The translations under genes and the position numbers were made by a program. A stretch of 64,000 nucleotides of DNA from CAZAQV01 sp964487255 (GTDB lineage Bacteria; Myxococcota_A; Polyangia; Polyangiales; CAZAQV01): contig CAZAQV010000002.1 of the NCBI GenBank assembly GCA_964487255.1, positions 124,001-188,000 of the forward strand. The letters run 5' to 3'. The notes under the pieces were generated by a model, which saw only the letters and a list, made by a program, of their open reading frames with translations, did no database searches and was not told the origin of the DNA. The stretch's first letter is position 1; each line of letters opens with the position of its first letter. Shown one piece after another: positions 7,481-18,257 of the stretch.

Positions 7481-8857
7481 ATGTTCTGCCAAACGTGCGG
7501 TGCCGAGAACGCCAACAAGGCGCGCTTCTGCAATATGTGTGGCATCCCAATCGCGGAACCTGGCTCCCCCGGCGGACCACTTCCAGAGTCGAGCAAGCTC
7601 GAGCAAAGCAGTGACACCATCGCCATGCCAATGACGCCCGCCCAAGCGCAGGTCATTGCAACGATGTCGCAACCGATCATCGGCACGCCTTCCATCACAT
7701 CCGAACCGCCAAACGGTGCCGACGGCGCGCCACATGAGGCCGTCACCGCGCGCCCTAGCCCAAAAAATCACGAGGCTGGCAAGACAAGCCACGGCGTGGG
7801 CCTCGACCAGCCTCTGCCCGACATGGTCGAGGAGCCGCCAAGGGCTGCAGCGTCGTCACCCGAGAGCCCAAGTTCGTCCGAGTCGGCAAAGTCGGTAGAG
7901 CCAGCAAGCCAGCCCGCTCGGCGAAAAGAAGAGACCTGGGAGAAGCGCGCGGCAAGCGCCGGCTCACCATTCGACACAACCTCCAGTGTCTCGCTCGAAG
8001 CCATCGGGTTGCCCTCGGCCAAGCAACGCATGGCCGTGCTCCTCGGTGGGGGCCTTTTGCTCATGGGCGCAGGCGCGCTCTTTATGTACCTGGCCATGAG
8101 TCCAAGCGACGACGAACCCGAAACCAAAGATTCTGTCGAAAAGGTTGCGGACGAATCGCGACCCGAAATGGTCCTTGGAATGCCTGTTCCTGCCGACGAG
8201 GACACGCCGGACGCCGGTGCTGAAGGCTCCGACGACAAAGAGCCATCGAAGGGTCGCGGCGTCACGACCAAGTCGAATGCCGACAAAACCTCCACCAGCA
8301 AGGCCGCCGCCGCGGACAAGAGCAGTGCAAGCAGGGCAAGCGTCGGTCAAGGCTCGAAAACAGCTGCCGGGTCGGGCGGCACATCGAGTCAACAAGGTAC
8401 GGGTGGTGGCACAGGTCGCAGTGACAGCAGCGCGTCGAACAGCAAGACCGAAACGGGTAGCAGACGGACTGGCGGCACCGGTGCAGCCACGAACAGTGGC
8501 GGTGCAAGCGAATCTGAAAGCGAATCCAACGCGGATACACCGGCGGATGCGCCCGAAGAGCGCAACCTGGAGCTTGAAATGTACTCGTCTCGGGTTCGCT
8601 ATGCTGTGTCGCGCTACTACGCTGCGCGGGCGCAGACCTGCTTCGACAACATCACCAAGAACGAACCCAATCTTCGCGGCACGGTTCAAATCGCATTCAA
8701 GATTTCGCAAGATGGCCAGGTGAGCGGTTCACGGATCACCAAGAACACCACAGGCCATTCCGGACTCGGCAAGTGCCTAGTCGCGCAGGTCAGCTCTTGG
8801 CGACTGCCGCCGCCGCCGGAGCCGGACATTGAACTCCAAATGCCCTTCTCCCGCTAG
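7481..8857 (+). CDS. Zinc-ribbon / AgmX-PglI C-terminal domain protein
   Basis: A 458-residue protein with three parts. The N-terminus is a zinc ribbon (FCQTCGAENANKARFCNMCG: two CxxC knuckles). A disordered Ser/Pro/Glu stretch leads to one membrane helix (MAVLLGGGLLLMGAGALFMY), and a long Ser/Gly/Thr linker leads to the C-terminal AgmX/PglI-type TonB-like domain (YYAARAQTCFDNI, NLRGTVQIAFKISQDGQVSG, LGKCLVAQVSSWRLPPP). The domain is named after the adventurous gliding protein AgmX. It is probably anchored in the inner membrane with the C-domain in the periplasm. The ATG at 7481 is preferred over 7445 because it puts the zinc ribbon at the N-terminus and lies clear of repeat R2. Confidence 0.75.
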   Translation: MFCQTCGAENANKARFCNMCGIPIAEPGSPGGPLPESSKLEQSSDTIAMPMTPAQAQVIATMSQPIIGTPSITSEPPNGADGAPHEAVTARPSPKNHEAGKTSHGVGLDQPLPDMVEEPPRAAASSPESPSSSESAKSVEPASQPARRKEETWEKRAASAGSPFDTTSSVSLEAIGLPSAKQRMAVLLGGGLLLMGAGALFMYLAMSPSDDEPETKDSVEKVADESRPEMVLGMPVPADEDTPDAGAEGSDDKEPSKGRGVTTKSNADKTSTSKAAAADKSSASRASVGQGSKTAAGSGGTSSQQGTGGGTGRSDSSASNSKTETGSRRTGGTGAATNSGGASESESESNADTPADAPEERNLELEMYSSRVRYAVSRYYAARAQTCFDNITKNEPNLRGTVQIAFKISQDGQVSGSRITKNTTGHSGLGKCLVAQVSSWRLPPPPEPDIELQMPFSR

Positions 8858-8860
8858 CTC

Positions 8861-8935
8861 CGGCCACGACGCCGTGCTCGTAGCACGTCGCGTACTGAGC
8901 CTTCGCCTGTCTCCTTTGGCTCTTCTTTAGCCCTT
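8861..8935 (-). repeat. Dispersed hairpin element, copy R3 (subfamily with GACAGGCGAAG motif)
   Basis: The core hairpin is CGTGC (8873-8877), loop TCGTA, GCACG (8883-8887). Read on the minus strand, the flank carries AAGAGCC...GACAGGCGAAGGCTCAG, which matches copies R5 and R9. It sits directly after the stop codon of the AgmX-type gene and may also act as its transcript end. Confidence 0.6.
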
Positions 8936-8945
8936 GCCCCTGCGA

Positions 8946-9010
8946 GTTCCCCGGAACAACGCTCCCCGGAACCCTTGTTCCGGCCTCTTTGTTCCCTCGA
9001 GGGGTCCGGA
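8946..9010. promoter_or_regulatory. Cluster of GGAAC/GTTCC half-sites upstream of PilZ gene
   Basis: GTTCCCCGGAAC (8946-8957) and GCTCCCCGGAAC (8961-8972) are spaced by 15 bp and followed by further GTTCC and GGAA half-sites. Each 12-mer is an imperfect palindrome. It lies 45-110 bp upstream of the predicted promoter at 9054, so an activator or repressor site is possible. No known regulator is implied. Confidence 0.3.
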
Positions 9011-9053
9011 AACGCGTGTAACTTCAAGCCTCGAGAGCGTACATGCACATAGT

Positions 9054-9083
9054 TTGACCTACATGCACCTACATCCCTAGAAT
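9054..9083 (+). promoter_or_regulatory. Sigma-70-like promoter of the PilZ gene with flanking ACATGCAC repeats
   Basis: TTGACC (9054-9059) and TAGAAT (9078-9083) are separated by 18 bp, close to the housekeeping consensus. ACATGCAC occurs at 9041-9048, just upstream of the -35 box, and at 9061-9068, inside the spacer. Two direct copies 20 bp apart are placed as an operator would be. A strong ribosome binding site (GGGAGGT) precedes the ATG at 9117. Confidence 0.5.
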
Positions 9084-9116
9084 TGGGCTGGAAGGATTTT
9101 CCCGGGAGGTAAAAGG

Positions 9117-9611
9117 ATGAGTTTCTCACATTGGTCAGGCGGCATTAAACCACTTCAGTTCGCAAAAACGACAGGAGGTCGGTCCGTGCGCTCCGTCCTT
9201 TCTTTCGCCGCCGATCGGATGACCGTCCGGCGCGCGGTCAAGCTGCGCTGCCAAATCGTCACCGAAAGCGACTTTCGGCTACTGGGCACCGAGGCGACCG
9301 ATGTTTCGACCGGGGGACTTCTGGTCCCTTCGAAGCAGATCGTCAGCGTCGGGGAGCCGGTACTCGTTGCGCTCAAGCTTCCCCGAACCGGCTCGTGGGT
9401 CGACATCGAAGGAACGGTCGTTCGCACCATCGAAGGGCGTCGTAACAGCGACCGACAGCGCGCCATCGGAATTCGTTTCGACAAGATCGACATGCTCTCT
9501 CGCGTCATGCTCTCCGCTAGCTTGGTGGGCCACCCTCCCCCAGTGCCAACACGCAATGTCCGCAAAGACTATGCGGCAGCAGTTTGGCGCATCGCGGCAG
9601 GCCTAGCCTAA
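9117..9611 (+). CDS. PilZ domain protein (putative c-di-GMP receptor)
   Basis: A 164-residue cytoplasmic protein made essentially of one PilZ domain at about residues 33-140. The two c-di-GMP-binding motifs are visible: the Arg-rich motif RMTVRRAVKLRC and the DxSxxG motif DVSTGG, followed by ALKLPRTGSWVDIEGTVVR and RAIGIRFDKI as in other PilZ folds. The start is fixed by a strong Shine-Dalgarno sequence, GGGAGGT, 7 bases upstream. It stands alone with its own promoter and a hairpin terminator after it. Myxobacteria use PilZ proteins in motility and development; the specific output here cannot be read from sequence. Confidence 0.85.
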   Translation: MSFSHWSGGIKPLQFAKTTGGRSVRSVLSFAADRMTVRRAVKLRCQIVTESDFRLLGTEATDVSTGGLLVPSKQIVSVGEPVLVALKLPRTGSWVDIEGTVVRTIEGRRNSDRQRAIGIRFDKIDMLSRVMLSASLVGHPPPVPTRNVRKDYAAAVWRIAAGLA

Positions 9612-9694
9612 ACACAGGGTAATGTTCAGTCTAAACATAAGCGGGTTATCGAGGCCCTCACAGATTTGAAAGCGCAGCCTAAATCACGGGGGAG

Positions 9695-9719
9695 TTTGAG
9701 GGGGAACTCCCCCCTCAAA
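9695..9719 (+). terminator. Hairpin terminator after the PilZ gene
   Basis: A perfect 10-bp stem TTTGAGGGGG / CCCCCTCAAA (9695-9704 with 9710-9719) encloses a 5-nt loop. A competing stem GGGGGAGTT/AACTCCCCC overlaps it. There is no good U-tract, so termination efficiency is uncertain. Confidence 0.5.
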
Positions 9720-9778
9720 TTGATGAAAAGCGGAAAGTTCACGTTTTTTGGTATCTCCGAAAAATGTGGACTTAACGC

Positions 9779-11059
9779 TTGCCCCGGCATGCGGTGAACA
9801 CCCCCTTCGTTCCAGCCCCGGACAAGACACGCGGCGTTGGGCTTCGAGCGCAACTCATCGTTGCGCTCTTGGTCGTTTTTGGCGTCGCGTTTGCGCTGCT
9901 GGCAATACTCAACGTACAGCTCCTTTCTCGCACGCGCGAACTCGACCGTCGGGATGTTGTCATGCAACTTGAGCAACGCTTGGACTCTAGCGAGTTCCCC
10001 TTGGCGGTTGAAGACATCCGCAATCTTGAGTGGCGTGAAGGCCGCGGGGCGGTCGAGCGGATGCTACTTCTCTACTTTCTGCTCACCGGTGGTTCCATCG
10101 TCGTCATCTCTTACTTCTTGCTCACCACGTGGATCGTTCGCCCGCTCGATGCCGTCACACGTGCTTCGGAGCGGCTGGCTCAACGCGGGTCACATGTCGA
10201 CATTCCCGAACGCGGTGCAGCCGAAGTCACGCGACTGGCTGTGGCCTTCAACCGGATGTCTCGCTCTCTTCAGGACGAACGTGAGGCGCGTGAGGCGCGT
10301 GTTCGCGAACTCGAAACCCTGACAGCGCAGTTGCAGGCGGCGCGCTCGGAGGTTCTTCGCGGCCAAAAGCTCGCAGCCGTGGGACGGCTCTCCGCGGGGG
10401 TTGCGCACGAGATCGGAAACCCTTTGGCCGCCGTCTCCGGCCTCGTTGAGCTACTCAACGATGACGAGCTTGAGCCGAGCGAGCGAAAAGACTTTCTCAA
10501 GCGGATCGGCAGCGAACTCGATCGCGTCAACGCCACGATTCGTGAGCTTCTCGCTTTTGCACGACAAGATTCAACGGACATCGACGACGCGGCCAGCTGC
10601 GACCTGTCGCAGGTAGTGGCGGATGCTGTATCGCTCGTGCGCTCGCAGAAGTCTTTCGCCAATGCCGAGATACGAGTGGACGTTGCAGAGGGCCTTCCGC
10701 AAGTACGCGGCGACGCCAGCCGACTGCGGCAAGTGCTGCTCAACCTCCTACTCAATGCGGCCGATGCCATCGAGGACACAGGTCGACCTGGCACGATATG
10801 CATCGCTGCCGAAGCGCAAGCAAACCGTGTCGAGCTTCGCGTGTCCGACGATGGTAGGGGTATCGCCGCGGACCTCCTCGACAGCATCTTTGACCCCTTC
10901 GTCACCTCCAAGAAGGTCGGCCAAGGCACGGGCATGGGCCTCTCGGTCAGCGACCGAATCGTGCGCGACGCAGGCGGCGAGCTGCGCGCCGAAAACAACC
11001 CTGACGGCGGCGCAACCTTTCGCTTGCGCCTCCCGATCGCGGTCGAACGCTCAGCTTAG
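9779..11059 (+). CDS. Membrane-bound sensor histidine kinase (orphan)
   Basis: The 426-residue protein has two membrane helices (LIVALLVVFGVAFALLAILN at about 26-45; YFLLTGGSIVVISYFLLTTW at about 99-118) with a short periplasmic segment between them. A HAMP domain (about 119-172), a coiled stretch and HisKA follow, with the phospho-acceptor in GVAHEIGNPLAAV (His210). The HATPase_c domain shows LRQVLLNLLLNAADAIED, DDGRGIA and GQGTGMGLSVSDRI. The closest architecture is the NtrB/AtoS-like kinases of NtrC systems. No response regulator is adjacent, so the partner is elsewhere. The start is TTG 9779; GTG 9794 is an alternative. Its stop overlaps the convergent gene's stop. Confidence 0.88.
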   Translation: MPRHAVNTPFVPAPDKTRGVGLRAQLIVALLVVFGVAFALLAILNVQLLSRTRELDRRDVVMQLEQRLDSSEFPLAVEDIRNLEWREGRGAVERMLLLYFLLTGGSIVVISYFLLTTWIVRPLDAVTRASERLAQRGSHVDIPERGAAEVTRLAVAFNRMSRSLQDEREAREARVRELETLTAQLQAARSEVLRGQKLAAVGRLSAGVAHEIGNPLAAVSGLVELLNDDELEPSERKDFLKRIGSELDRVNATIRELLAFARQDSTDIDDAASCDLSQVVADAVSLVRSQKSFANAEIRVDVAEGLPQVRGDASRLRQVLLNLLLNAADAIEDTGRPGTICIAAEAQANRVELRVSDDGRGIAADLLDSIFDPFVTSKKVGQGTGMGLSVSDRIVRDAGGELRAENNPDGGATFRLRLPIAVERSA

Positions 11060-12864
11060 TGACAAGTCTGAGTCCGCGTTGTCCTCTCTGTCACGCGGTA
11101 GCACGTCTGCGTCGTCGTATTCGCGTAGCAATACGTGTAGACACCCTCGTTACCGCACGCCGTATCCTTTTGGAACCCGTTGTAGACAGGGCAAGGCGGA
11201 ATACAAAGCGAAAAGGGGTTGCCGCAGGTCTTGTAGGTTGTGTTGTACGTCGGACAGGTCGTCGTGGTCGTCGTCTTGTAGTACCGCTCCTGCGACTTGT
11301 TGCAGTTGTAGTCGAACGTGGGTTCTAAGCCGCTCGCGTTCTTTGCGAACCAGGCGGTTTGGCCCGGCTTTGCGCTGGCATTCGTATCCAGGCAGTCGAT
11401 GGGTGCCCCGCTCTTTGCCTCGCTGTCCTTGGTCGAACAGATGAGGTCGCTCGAGGTCGTGGTCGCCGTCGAACGGGCGCCGTCTTGGTCTTTGTCGACG
11501 TAGCAAAGCTCTTGCTTGTCGCAGTTTTGGTCGATCTCGTCGCCCGCAATTTCCTTTGCGCTCGGCTTGATCGCCGCACTGTTGTCGTTGCAGTCGCCTA
11601 TCGGATCCGTGGAAACGGCCTCTTTCGTATCGATGCAGTCGGTATCCGCGGACTCGATGGTCGCCGTGCCATTGGGCCGGTACCCGTCATTGTCGTTGTC
11701 GAGGAAGCAAAGCTCTTTACCGTCACAGTTGTTGTCGACTTGGTTACCAGGGATCTCTTCGGCACCTGGATACGTCTCTTTGTCGTCGTCGTTACAATCT
11801 GAGTTCGACCCGGCCGTAGGCGGCGTTGCTGTGCAGCCGCATTGTCCACCACAGCTATCGGGGGGGTCACATGAAGCAACGCCCGTGGTGCCCATCGAGG
11901 CAAAACCATCGCCGTCGCAATCTGGATAATACGCCGTCTGCGCGTCGTCCGGCGTGCCGGGGTTACAGTCATTGTTCTTGCCGTCACCGCAGATCTCAGC
12001 GTTCTGGCTGAAGATCTCGTCGTCATTGTCGTTGCAGTCCGTGCCGCACTCGCCGAGCGAGGTCGCGGCTTCACCGTCGCCATCGCCGTCGATGAGCGTC
12101 TCCACGCAGCGGCGCTCGTCTTCAGTGCAATGGTTTTCGTGACAGGCATCCGAAGCCTCGCACACGACCGGCTCGCCGGCAGCGCAGGTATGCGTCTCAA
12201 GATCGCAGGTTTCGATGCCATTGCAGTATACTTGGTCGTCACACTGCGCGTCTTCCTCGCAGGTGAAGGTACAGTTTGGCTCGCAGCCGTCGTCAGGCAC
12301 CGCATTGCCGTCGTCACATTGCTCTTCCTCTTCGAGCACAGCGTTTTGGCAGCCTGGCGGGACACACAGCAGCGACGGATCGCACACACCGTCGATCGTG
12401 TTTCCGTCGGCGTCCATCAGCGGACATGCTGCACCTACTTCAAGCGATTCTTCACCAGGCTTGCACGTGTGCGTTGTCGTATCGCAGGTCGCTTGGCCGC
12501 CGTTACACACGTCGCTTGGGCAATCGGTATTGCTCTCGCAAGTAAAGGTGCAGTCCGGTTCGCAGCCATCACCCGGCTCACTGTTGCCGTCGTCGCAGTC
12601 CTCGCCTTCGTCCACGGTCTCGTTGCCACAATCTGCAGCCACGCACAGACCACCCTGACAGACCATATCCGTTCCGCAGGACGTGCCGTTCTCCGCGGTC
12701 GCGCAGGGGCCCGCTTCCATCTTCGCGTCCATCAACGAAGCGTCGTCCGTTCCGCTGTCGGCCTCGCCCGGGTCCTGGAGCGCTCCGCTCGTCAAAACCG
12801 TACACCCACCAAACAACATGGCGGTAAGCCCCACAAAAATTAGAAATGAAAATTGATTACGCAT
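11056..12864 (-). CDS. Cys-rich-repeat / MopE-like lipoprotein
   Basis: A 602-residue surface-type lipoprotein with signal peptide and lipobox LFGGC near residue 21. From about residue 75 to 220 it has myxobacterial Cys-rich repeats (CGNETVDEGEDCDDGN, GDGCEPDC, repeated once more). From about 280 to 500 it has four MopE-type metal-binding repeats (DxDGDG, DCNDND..., YPGAEEIPGNQVDNNCDG). The C-terminal 75 residues are Thr/Tyr/Cys-rich (YYKTTTTTTCPTYNTTYKTC) and not repeat-like. MopE repeats bind Cu or Ca in relatives; function here is unknown. It is upstream of the TPR/PEGA and prkA genes only in position: its start lies 22 bp after the end of the TPR/PEGA gene, so cotranscription is possible. 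Confidence 0.82.
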   Translation of the reverse strand: MRNQFSFLIFVGLTAMLFGGCTVLTSGALQDPGEADSGTDDASLMDAKMEAGPCATAENGTSCGTDMVCQGGLCVAADCGNETVDEGEDCDDGNSEPGDGCEPDCTFTCESNTDCPSDVCNGGQATCDTTTHTCKPGEESLEVGAACPLMDADGNTIDGVCDPSLLCVPPGCQNAVLEEEEQCDDGNAVPDDGCEPNCTFTCEEDAQCDDQVYCNGIETCDLETHTCAAGEPVVCEASDACHENHCTEDERRCVETLIDGDGDGEAATSLGECGTDCNDNDDEIFSQNAEICGDGKNNDCNPGTPDDAQTAYYPDCDGDGFASMGTTGVASCDPPDSCGGQCGCTATPPTAGSNSDCNDDDKETYPGAEEIPGNQVDNNCDGKELCFLDNDNDGYRPNGTATIESADTDCIDTKEAVSTDPIGDCNDNSAAIKPSAKEIAGDEIDQNCDKQELCYVDKDQDGARSTATTTSSDLICSTKDSEAKSGAPIDCLDTNASAKPGQTAWFAKNASGLEPTFDYNCNKSQERYYKTTTTTTCPTYNTTYKTCGNPFSLCIPPCPVYNGFQKDTACGNEGVYTYCYANTTTQTCYRVTERTTRTQTCH

Positions 12865-12885
12865 AAGTCAGTCTCCCCGCGAGTT

Positions 12886-13815
12886 CTAGAATGACATGGC
12901 GGCCGTCACTCCGCCCCCTGTAGGCCCAACATAAGGTGCGACAACGGCGGTGCCCTCCGACACGGTTTCGTCATCGTCTCCTCCGAAGATCAGCAGCGCT
13001 GCGCCTGTCGCTGCAGCGGCAACGCCAACCACAACCATGATGTCACCAACCAGTGCCTGACCTTTTAGCTTTTTGGCTTCGTCCGTGCCGTCCACTTCGT
13101 CGCCCGCTGCGCTGACCGCGGCCAACCCCACCACTAGGCCGGTCACCGCAACGAGGCCGCCGCCGCCCATGAGACCGACTTCGAGCCAGGGGAAGGGCTT
13201 TTCTTTTTCGACGACCATGCCGGATCCCGTCTCCTTGTCTTGCTCAAGCGCAGGAGGCGTCGTGGTCTTTTGCGTAATCATGGATGCGTTGACGGTAACG
13301 ACTTTGCCGGCCGTGACAGAGACTACGGCACGGAACTCTTCGTAGCCGTCCTTCTTGAGCCAAACGGTGTGGTTACCGGGCGCGACGCGAATCATGTCGG
13401 GCCGCGGCGTGAGCCCCCAGGAGGTCTCGTTGACCATGATCTTGGCGCCATCGGGTGCATCGACGATTTGGATGCCGGTGTTCTCAAGGCGTCGCCGAAT
13501 AGCATCGCGCTTCGCCCGCGCGTCGGCTTGGTAGACGTCGTCCGCCGCTGCATCTCGAAGGTACAGCTCAAGCGACTTTTCGGCCTCGACCAACCTGCCG
13601 AGACGCTCGTACGCTTGCGAGAGGTTGTATTGGATCAGAGGTTTGGGATCGAGCTTGTAGGCCGCGCTCCACTTCTCGATCGACAACTCGTAGTCGCCTT
13701 GCTGATACGCGGTCTGTCCTTGTCGAAACAGCGTCTTCGCGTCCTCTTGCGCGCTCGCGCTGACCGCGACAAGCGATACCAAACCAAACACCAAAACTCG
13801 AAAACAAGCCCTCAT
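12886..13815 (-). CDS. Secreted TPR and PEGA domain protein
   Basis: The ATG at 13815 is chosen because AAGGGG lies 6 bp upstream; a GTG two codons earlier is the alternative. The 309-residue product has a signal peptide (VLVFGLVSLVAVSASAQ), two TPR-like repeats (LFRQGQTAYQQGDYELSIEK, IQYNLSQAYERLGRLVEAEK), a PEGA domain (IQIVDAPDGAKIMVNE to VTVNASM, about 113-180) and two Gly/Ala-rich hydrophobic segments (LMGGGGLVAVTGLVVGLAAV, VGDIMVVVGVAAAATGAALL). This is a standard myxobacterial envelope protein type, often found beside kinases. It follows prkA by about 24 bp on the same strand, so the two are probably cotranscribed. Confidence 0.8.
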   Translation of the reverse strand: MRACFRVLVFGLVSLVAVSASAQEDAKTLFRQGQTAYQQGDYELSIEKWSAAYKLDPKPLIQYNLSQAYERLGRLVEAEKSLELYLRDAAADDVYQADARAKRDAIRRRLENTGIQIVDAPDGAKIMVNETSWGLTPRPDMIRVAPGNHTVWLKKDGYEEFRAVVSVTAGKVVTVNASMITQKTTTPPALEQDKETGSGMVVEKEKPFPWLEVGLMGGGGLVAVTGLVVGLAAVSAAGDEVDGTDEAKKLKGQALVGDIMVVVGVAAAATGAALLIFGGDDDETVSEGTAVVAPYVGPTGGGVTAAMSF

Positions 13816-13839
13816 GGTCACCCCTTCGTGGTTAGCCTT

Positions 13840-15894
<2,055 letters not shown>

Positions 15895-15940
15895 CAAGCT
15901 CAGAGTACCATAGCCGGGCCAAGCGTTCGAAAACTCTATC

Positions 15941-16019
15941 TATGGCTCTTCACTAACCTTTCTGCGAAACAACGATTTGGCAGATAGCAAGATCTGTTTC
16001 TCGAAAGAGCGTTCATCGC
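15941..16019 (-). repeat. Dispersed hairpin element, copy R4
   Basis: Inverted copy, running from ATGGCTCTTCACTAACC to GAAAGAGCGTTCATCGC, between the divergent prkA and phoH-like starts. The core hairpin is degenerate: GATTTGGC (15974-15981), loop AGATA, GCAAGATC (15987-15994). The flanks match R11 closely (CTTTCTGCGNANCAACGATTT). Confidence 0.65.
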
Positions 16020-16075
16020 ACCGCCCACCCACACAGCTGTAGTCAACCCCGTGAAGGACCTGGTAAAAGAAGGGG

Positions 16076-17401
16076 GTGAGAAAGACCTATGTCCTCGATA
16101 CCAACGTATTGCTTCATGATTCCCGAGCGATTCGGAAATTCGAAGATAACGAGATTGTCATTCCGATCTTCGTCATTGAGGAGGTCGATACTTTCAAGAA
16201 GGAAGCGAGCGAACTAGGTCGCAACGCGCGTGAACTGGCCCGCGTACTCGACGAGCTGCGCGAGCAACATGACGGGTCACTACAAGACGGGGTACCGATT
16301 GGTGACGGAGGCACGCTTCGGGTGGCCGTACCCGAAAACGGCAAGACGCCCCGCCGACGTGACAACCAGGCGATGGACCAGGCCATCTTGCAGACCGCTC
16401 TCGAGGTACGCGAGAAGGGCGACAACCCGGTGGTGTTCGTCACCATGGACTCGAACCTGCGCATCCGTGCAGACGCGCTCGGGCTGCGCGCGGAAAACTA
16501 CGAAGGCGGTCGGCTGCGCATCGACGAACTTTACTCGGGCATCACTGAGGTCGACGTGCCTGGTAGCGTAGTCGACGCATTGGGGCGACGCGAGGATGTG
16601 CCCTACGGCGACCTTCCGAGCGACCTTGAGCTTTACCCGAACGCGTTTATCGTGCTGCGCGATCAGGAGCAGCCCAAACACACAGCACTCGGCCGCAACT
16701 CACCCGCAAAAGAAGCCATCGTTGCGTTGCGCGTCGGACGCGAAGGCGCGTGGGGCGTACGGCCGCGCAACATGGAGCAGTACTTCGCGATGGACATGCT
16801 GCTCAACCCAGAGATCTCTCTCGTGACGCTCGCAGGACGAGCCGGCACCGGCAAGACCTTGATGGCCATCGCCGCCGGTCTTCGCAACACCATCGACGAA
16901 GGCGCGTTCGCGCGCATGTTGGTCTCGCGACCGATCTTTCCGCTCGGCCGCGACGTGGGCTACCTGCCAGGTACCCTCGAAGAAAAGCTCAACCCGTGGA
17001 TGCAGCCCATCTTTGATAATCTTGAATACATTTTTTCGACCGGGCGCGCAGCGCGTCACCACGGTCGCGACTACCAGGAGCTCGTGGCCTCCGGCATGAT
17101 CCAAATCGAGCCGCTCACGTACATTCGTGGCCGCTCTTTGCCCGCGCAATACCTGATCGTCGACGAATCGCAGAACCTCACGCCTCACGAGGTCAAGACC
17201 ATCATCACGCGCTGCGGCGCCGACACCAAGATCGTGCTCACCGGTGACCCTTATCAGATCGACAATCCGTACGTCGACGCGAAGAGCAACGGTCTCACCG
17301 TGGTCGCCGAGCGCTTCAAAGAAGAGCGCATCGCCGGTCACGTCACCCTCCAAAAAGGCGAACGCTCCGAGCTCGCCGAGCTCGCCACCCGCCTGCTGTA
17401 G
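16076..17401 (+). CDS. PIN-PhoH family ATPase (PhoH-like)
   Basis: A 441-residue two-domain protein. Residues 1-150 are a PIN ribonuclease-like domain with the expected acidic residues (VLDTNVLLHD, FVIEEVDTF, DQAILQ, VFVTMDSNLRIRA). Residues about 230-441 are the PhoH ATPase with Walker A GRAGTGKT (254-261), SRPIFPLGRDVGYLPG, QYLIVDESQNLTPHEVKTII (Walker B), and GDPYQIDNPYVD. This is the PhoH2/YlaK architecture, thought to be an RNA helicase-nuclease that can act in toxin-antitoxin or RNA turnover. The start GTG 16076 lies just after a purine-rich AAAAGAAGGG. It is single, divergent from prkA. Confidence 0.9.
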   Translation: MRKTYVLDTNVLLHDSRAIRKFEDNEIVIPIFVIEEVDTFKKEASELGRNARELARVLDELREQHDGSLQDGVPIGDGGTLRVAVPENGKTPRRRDNQAMDQAILQTALEVREKGDNPVVFVTMDSNLRIRADALGLRAENYEGGRLRIDELYSGITEVDVPGSVVDALGRREDVPYGDLPSDLELYPNAFIVLRDQEQPKHTALGRNSPAKEAIVALRVGREGAWGVRPRNMEQYFAMDMLLNPEISLVTLAGRAGTGKTLMAIAAGLRNTIDEGAFARMLVSRPIFPLGRDVGYLPGTLEEKLNPWMQPIFDNLEYIFSTGRAARHHGRDYQELVASGMIQIEPLTYIRGRSLPAQYLIVDESQNLTPHEVKTIITRCGADTKIVLTGDPYQIDNPYVDAKSNGLTVVAERFKEERIAGHVTLQKGERSELAELATRLL

Positions 17402-17542
17402 AGTGCCATGCACCATACCGGCAACGCGTTGAATTCACACGTGACCTAACCGAGAAGCACATTTTCACTCCGGACGCGCAAGGAGACCACGTGTTCGGGG
17501 CTGTTTCCACAACGAAACCGACGGGACGCCGAGAAGAGTCGC

Positions 17543-18193
17543 ATGGGTCGACTCTCCCGAAGCGAACGCGTTCTTCCCGGTTTTCCCAACCACGTCATCG
17601 TAAGGGGCAACAACCGAAGACGCTTGTTTTCGTACCCTCGAGATCGCCACAAATTCATCCGGCTACTTGGAAAGGGTCTGCAGAAACATGACTGTCTTCT
17701 CAACGCAGCGAGTTTGCTCAGCAACCATGTTCACCTAATCGTCGTGCCCTCTTCTGTAGATGCACTTAGCGCGTGCATGAAGTTCATGAACTGGCGCTAC
17801 GCGCTCTATCGCAACCGCACTATGGACGGAACCGGAAAAGTCTTCGAGGAGCGCTTCTGGTCAAAACCGATTACCTCAGCACGACAGCTGGCGATCACGA
17901 CTCTCTACGTGGACTTAAACGAAACGAGCGCCGGAGTCGCTCCTTACCGAGGCCGCGAATGGTCTACTCGCGCGTTTCATTGTGGAAGAGCAGACAATTC
18001 TTGGCTCCCCCTTTCACTTTGGACACCGAGTAGCTGGTACGAGAATCTTGGAACGACCGCAACTAATCGCCAAGAGGGATATCAAGAGTGGACCGCAGTC
18101 TATTTGGAACAGCAACTTGAGCGCGAGGTTGAGTGTCACATTCGAGAAAATGCCAGCTGGCCAGCCCGACCTGACGGCAGACGCGCAACCTGA
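17543..18193 (+). CDS. REP-associated tyrosine transposase (RAYT, IS200-like HUH endonuclease)
   Basis: The 216-residue product shows the TnpA_REP pattern: GFPNHVIVRGNNRRRLF near the N-terminus, then the HUH dyad NHVHLIVVP (His62 and His64) and the likely catalytic Tyr in TTLYVDLNETSAG (Tyr122), with the family block VFEERFWSKPI between. RAYTs are single-copy domesticated relatives of IS200/IS605 transposases that bind and nick REP hairpins. No IS ends or target duplications were seen around the gene, as usual for RAYTs. It is the only apparently intact transposase-like gene in the window, which also holds about 12 dispersed hairpin elements. That those are its substrates is inference. Confidence 0.82.
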   Translation: MGRLSRSERVLPGFPNHVIVRGNNRRRLFSYPRDRHKFIRLLGKGLQKHDCLLNAASLLSNHVHLIVVPSSVDALSACMKFMNWRYALYRNRTMDGTGKVFEERFWSKPITSARQLAITTLYVDLNETSAGVAPYRGREWSTRAFHCGRADNSWLPLSLWTPSSWYENLGTTATNRQEGYQEWTAVYLEQQLEREVECHIRENASWPARPDGRRAT

Positions 18194-18257
18194 ACAGGCC
18201 TATTTCACGCAACGGAGATCGCCGGCCCGCGAAAAGGAGTTTTCTAGGAGGTACCGC

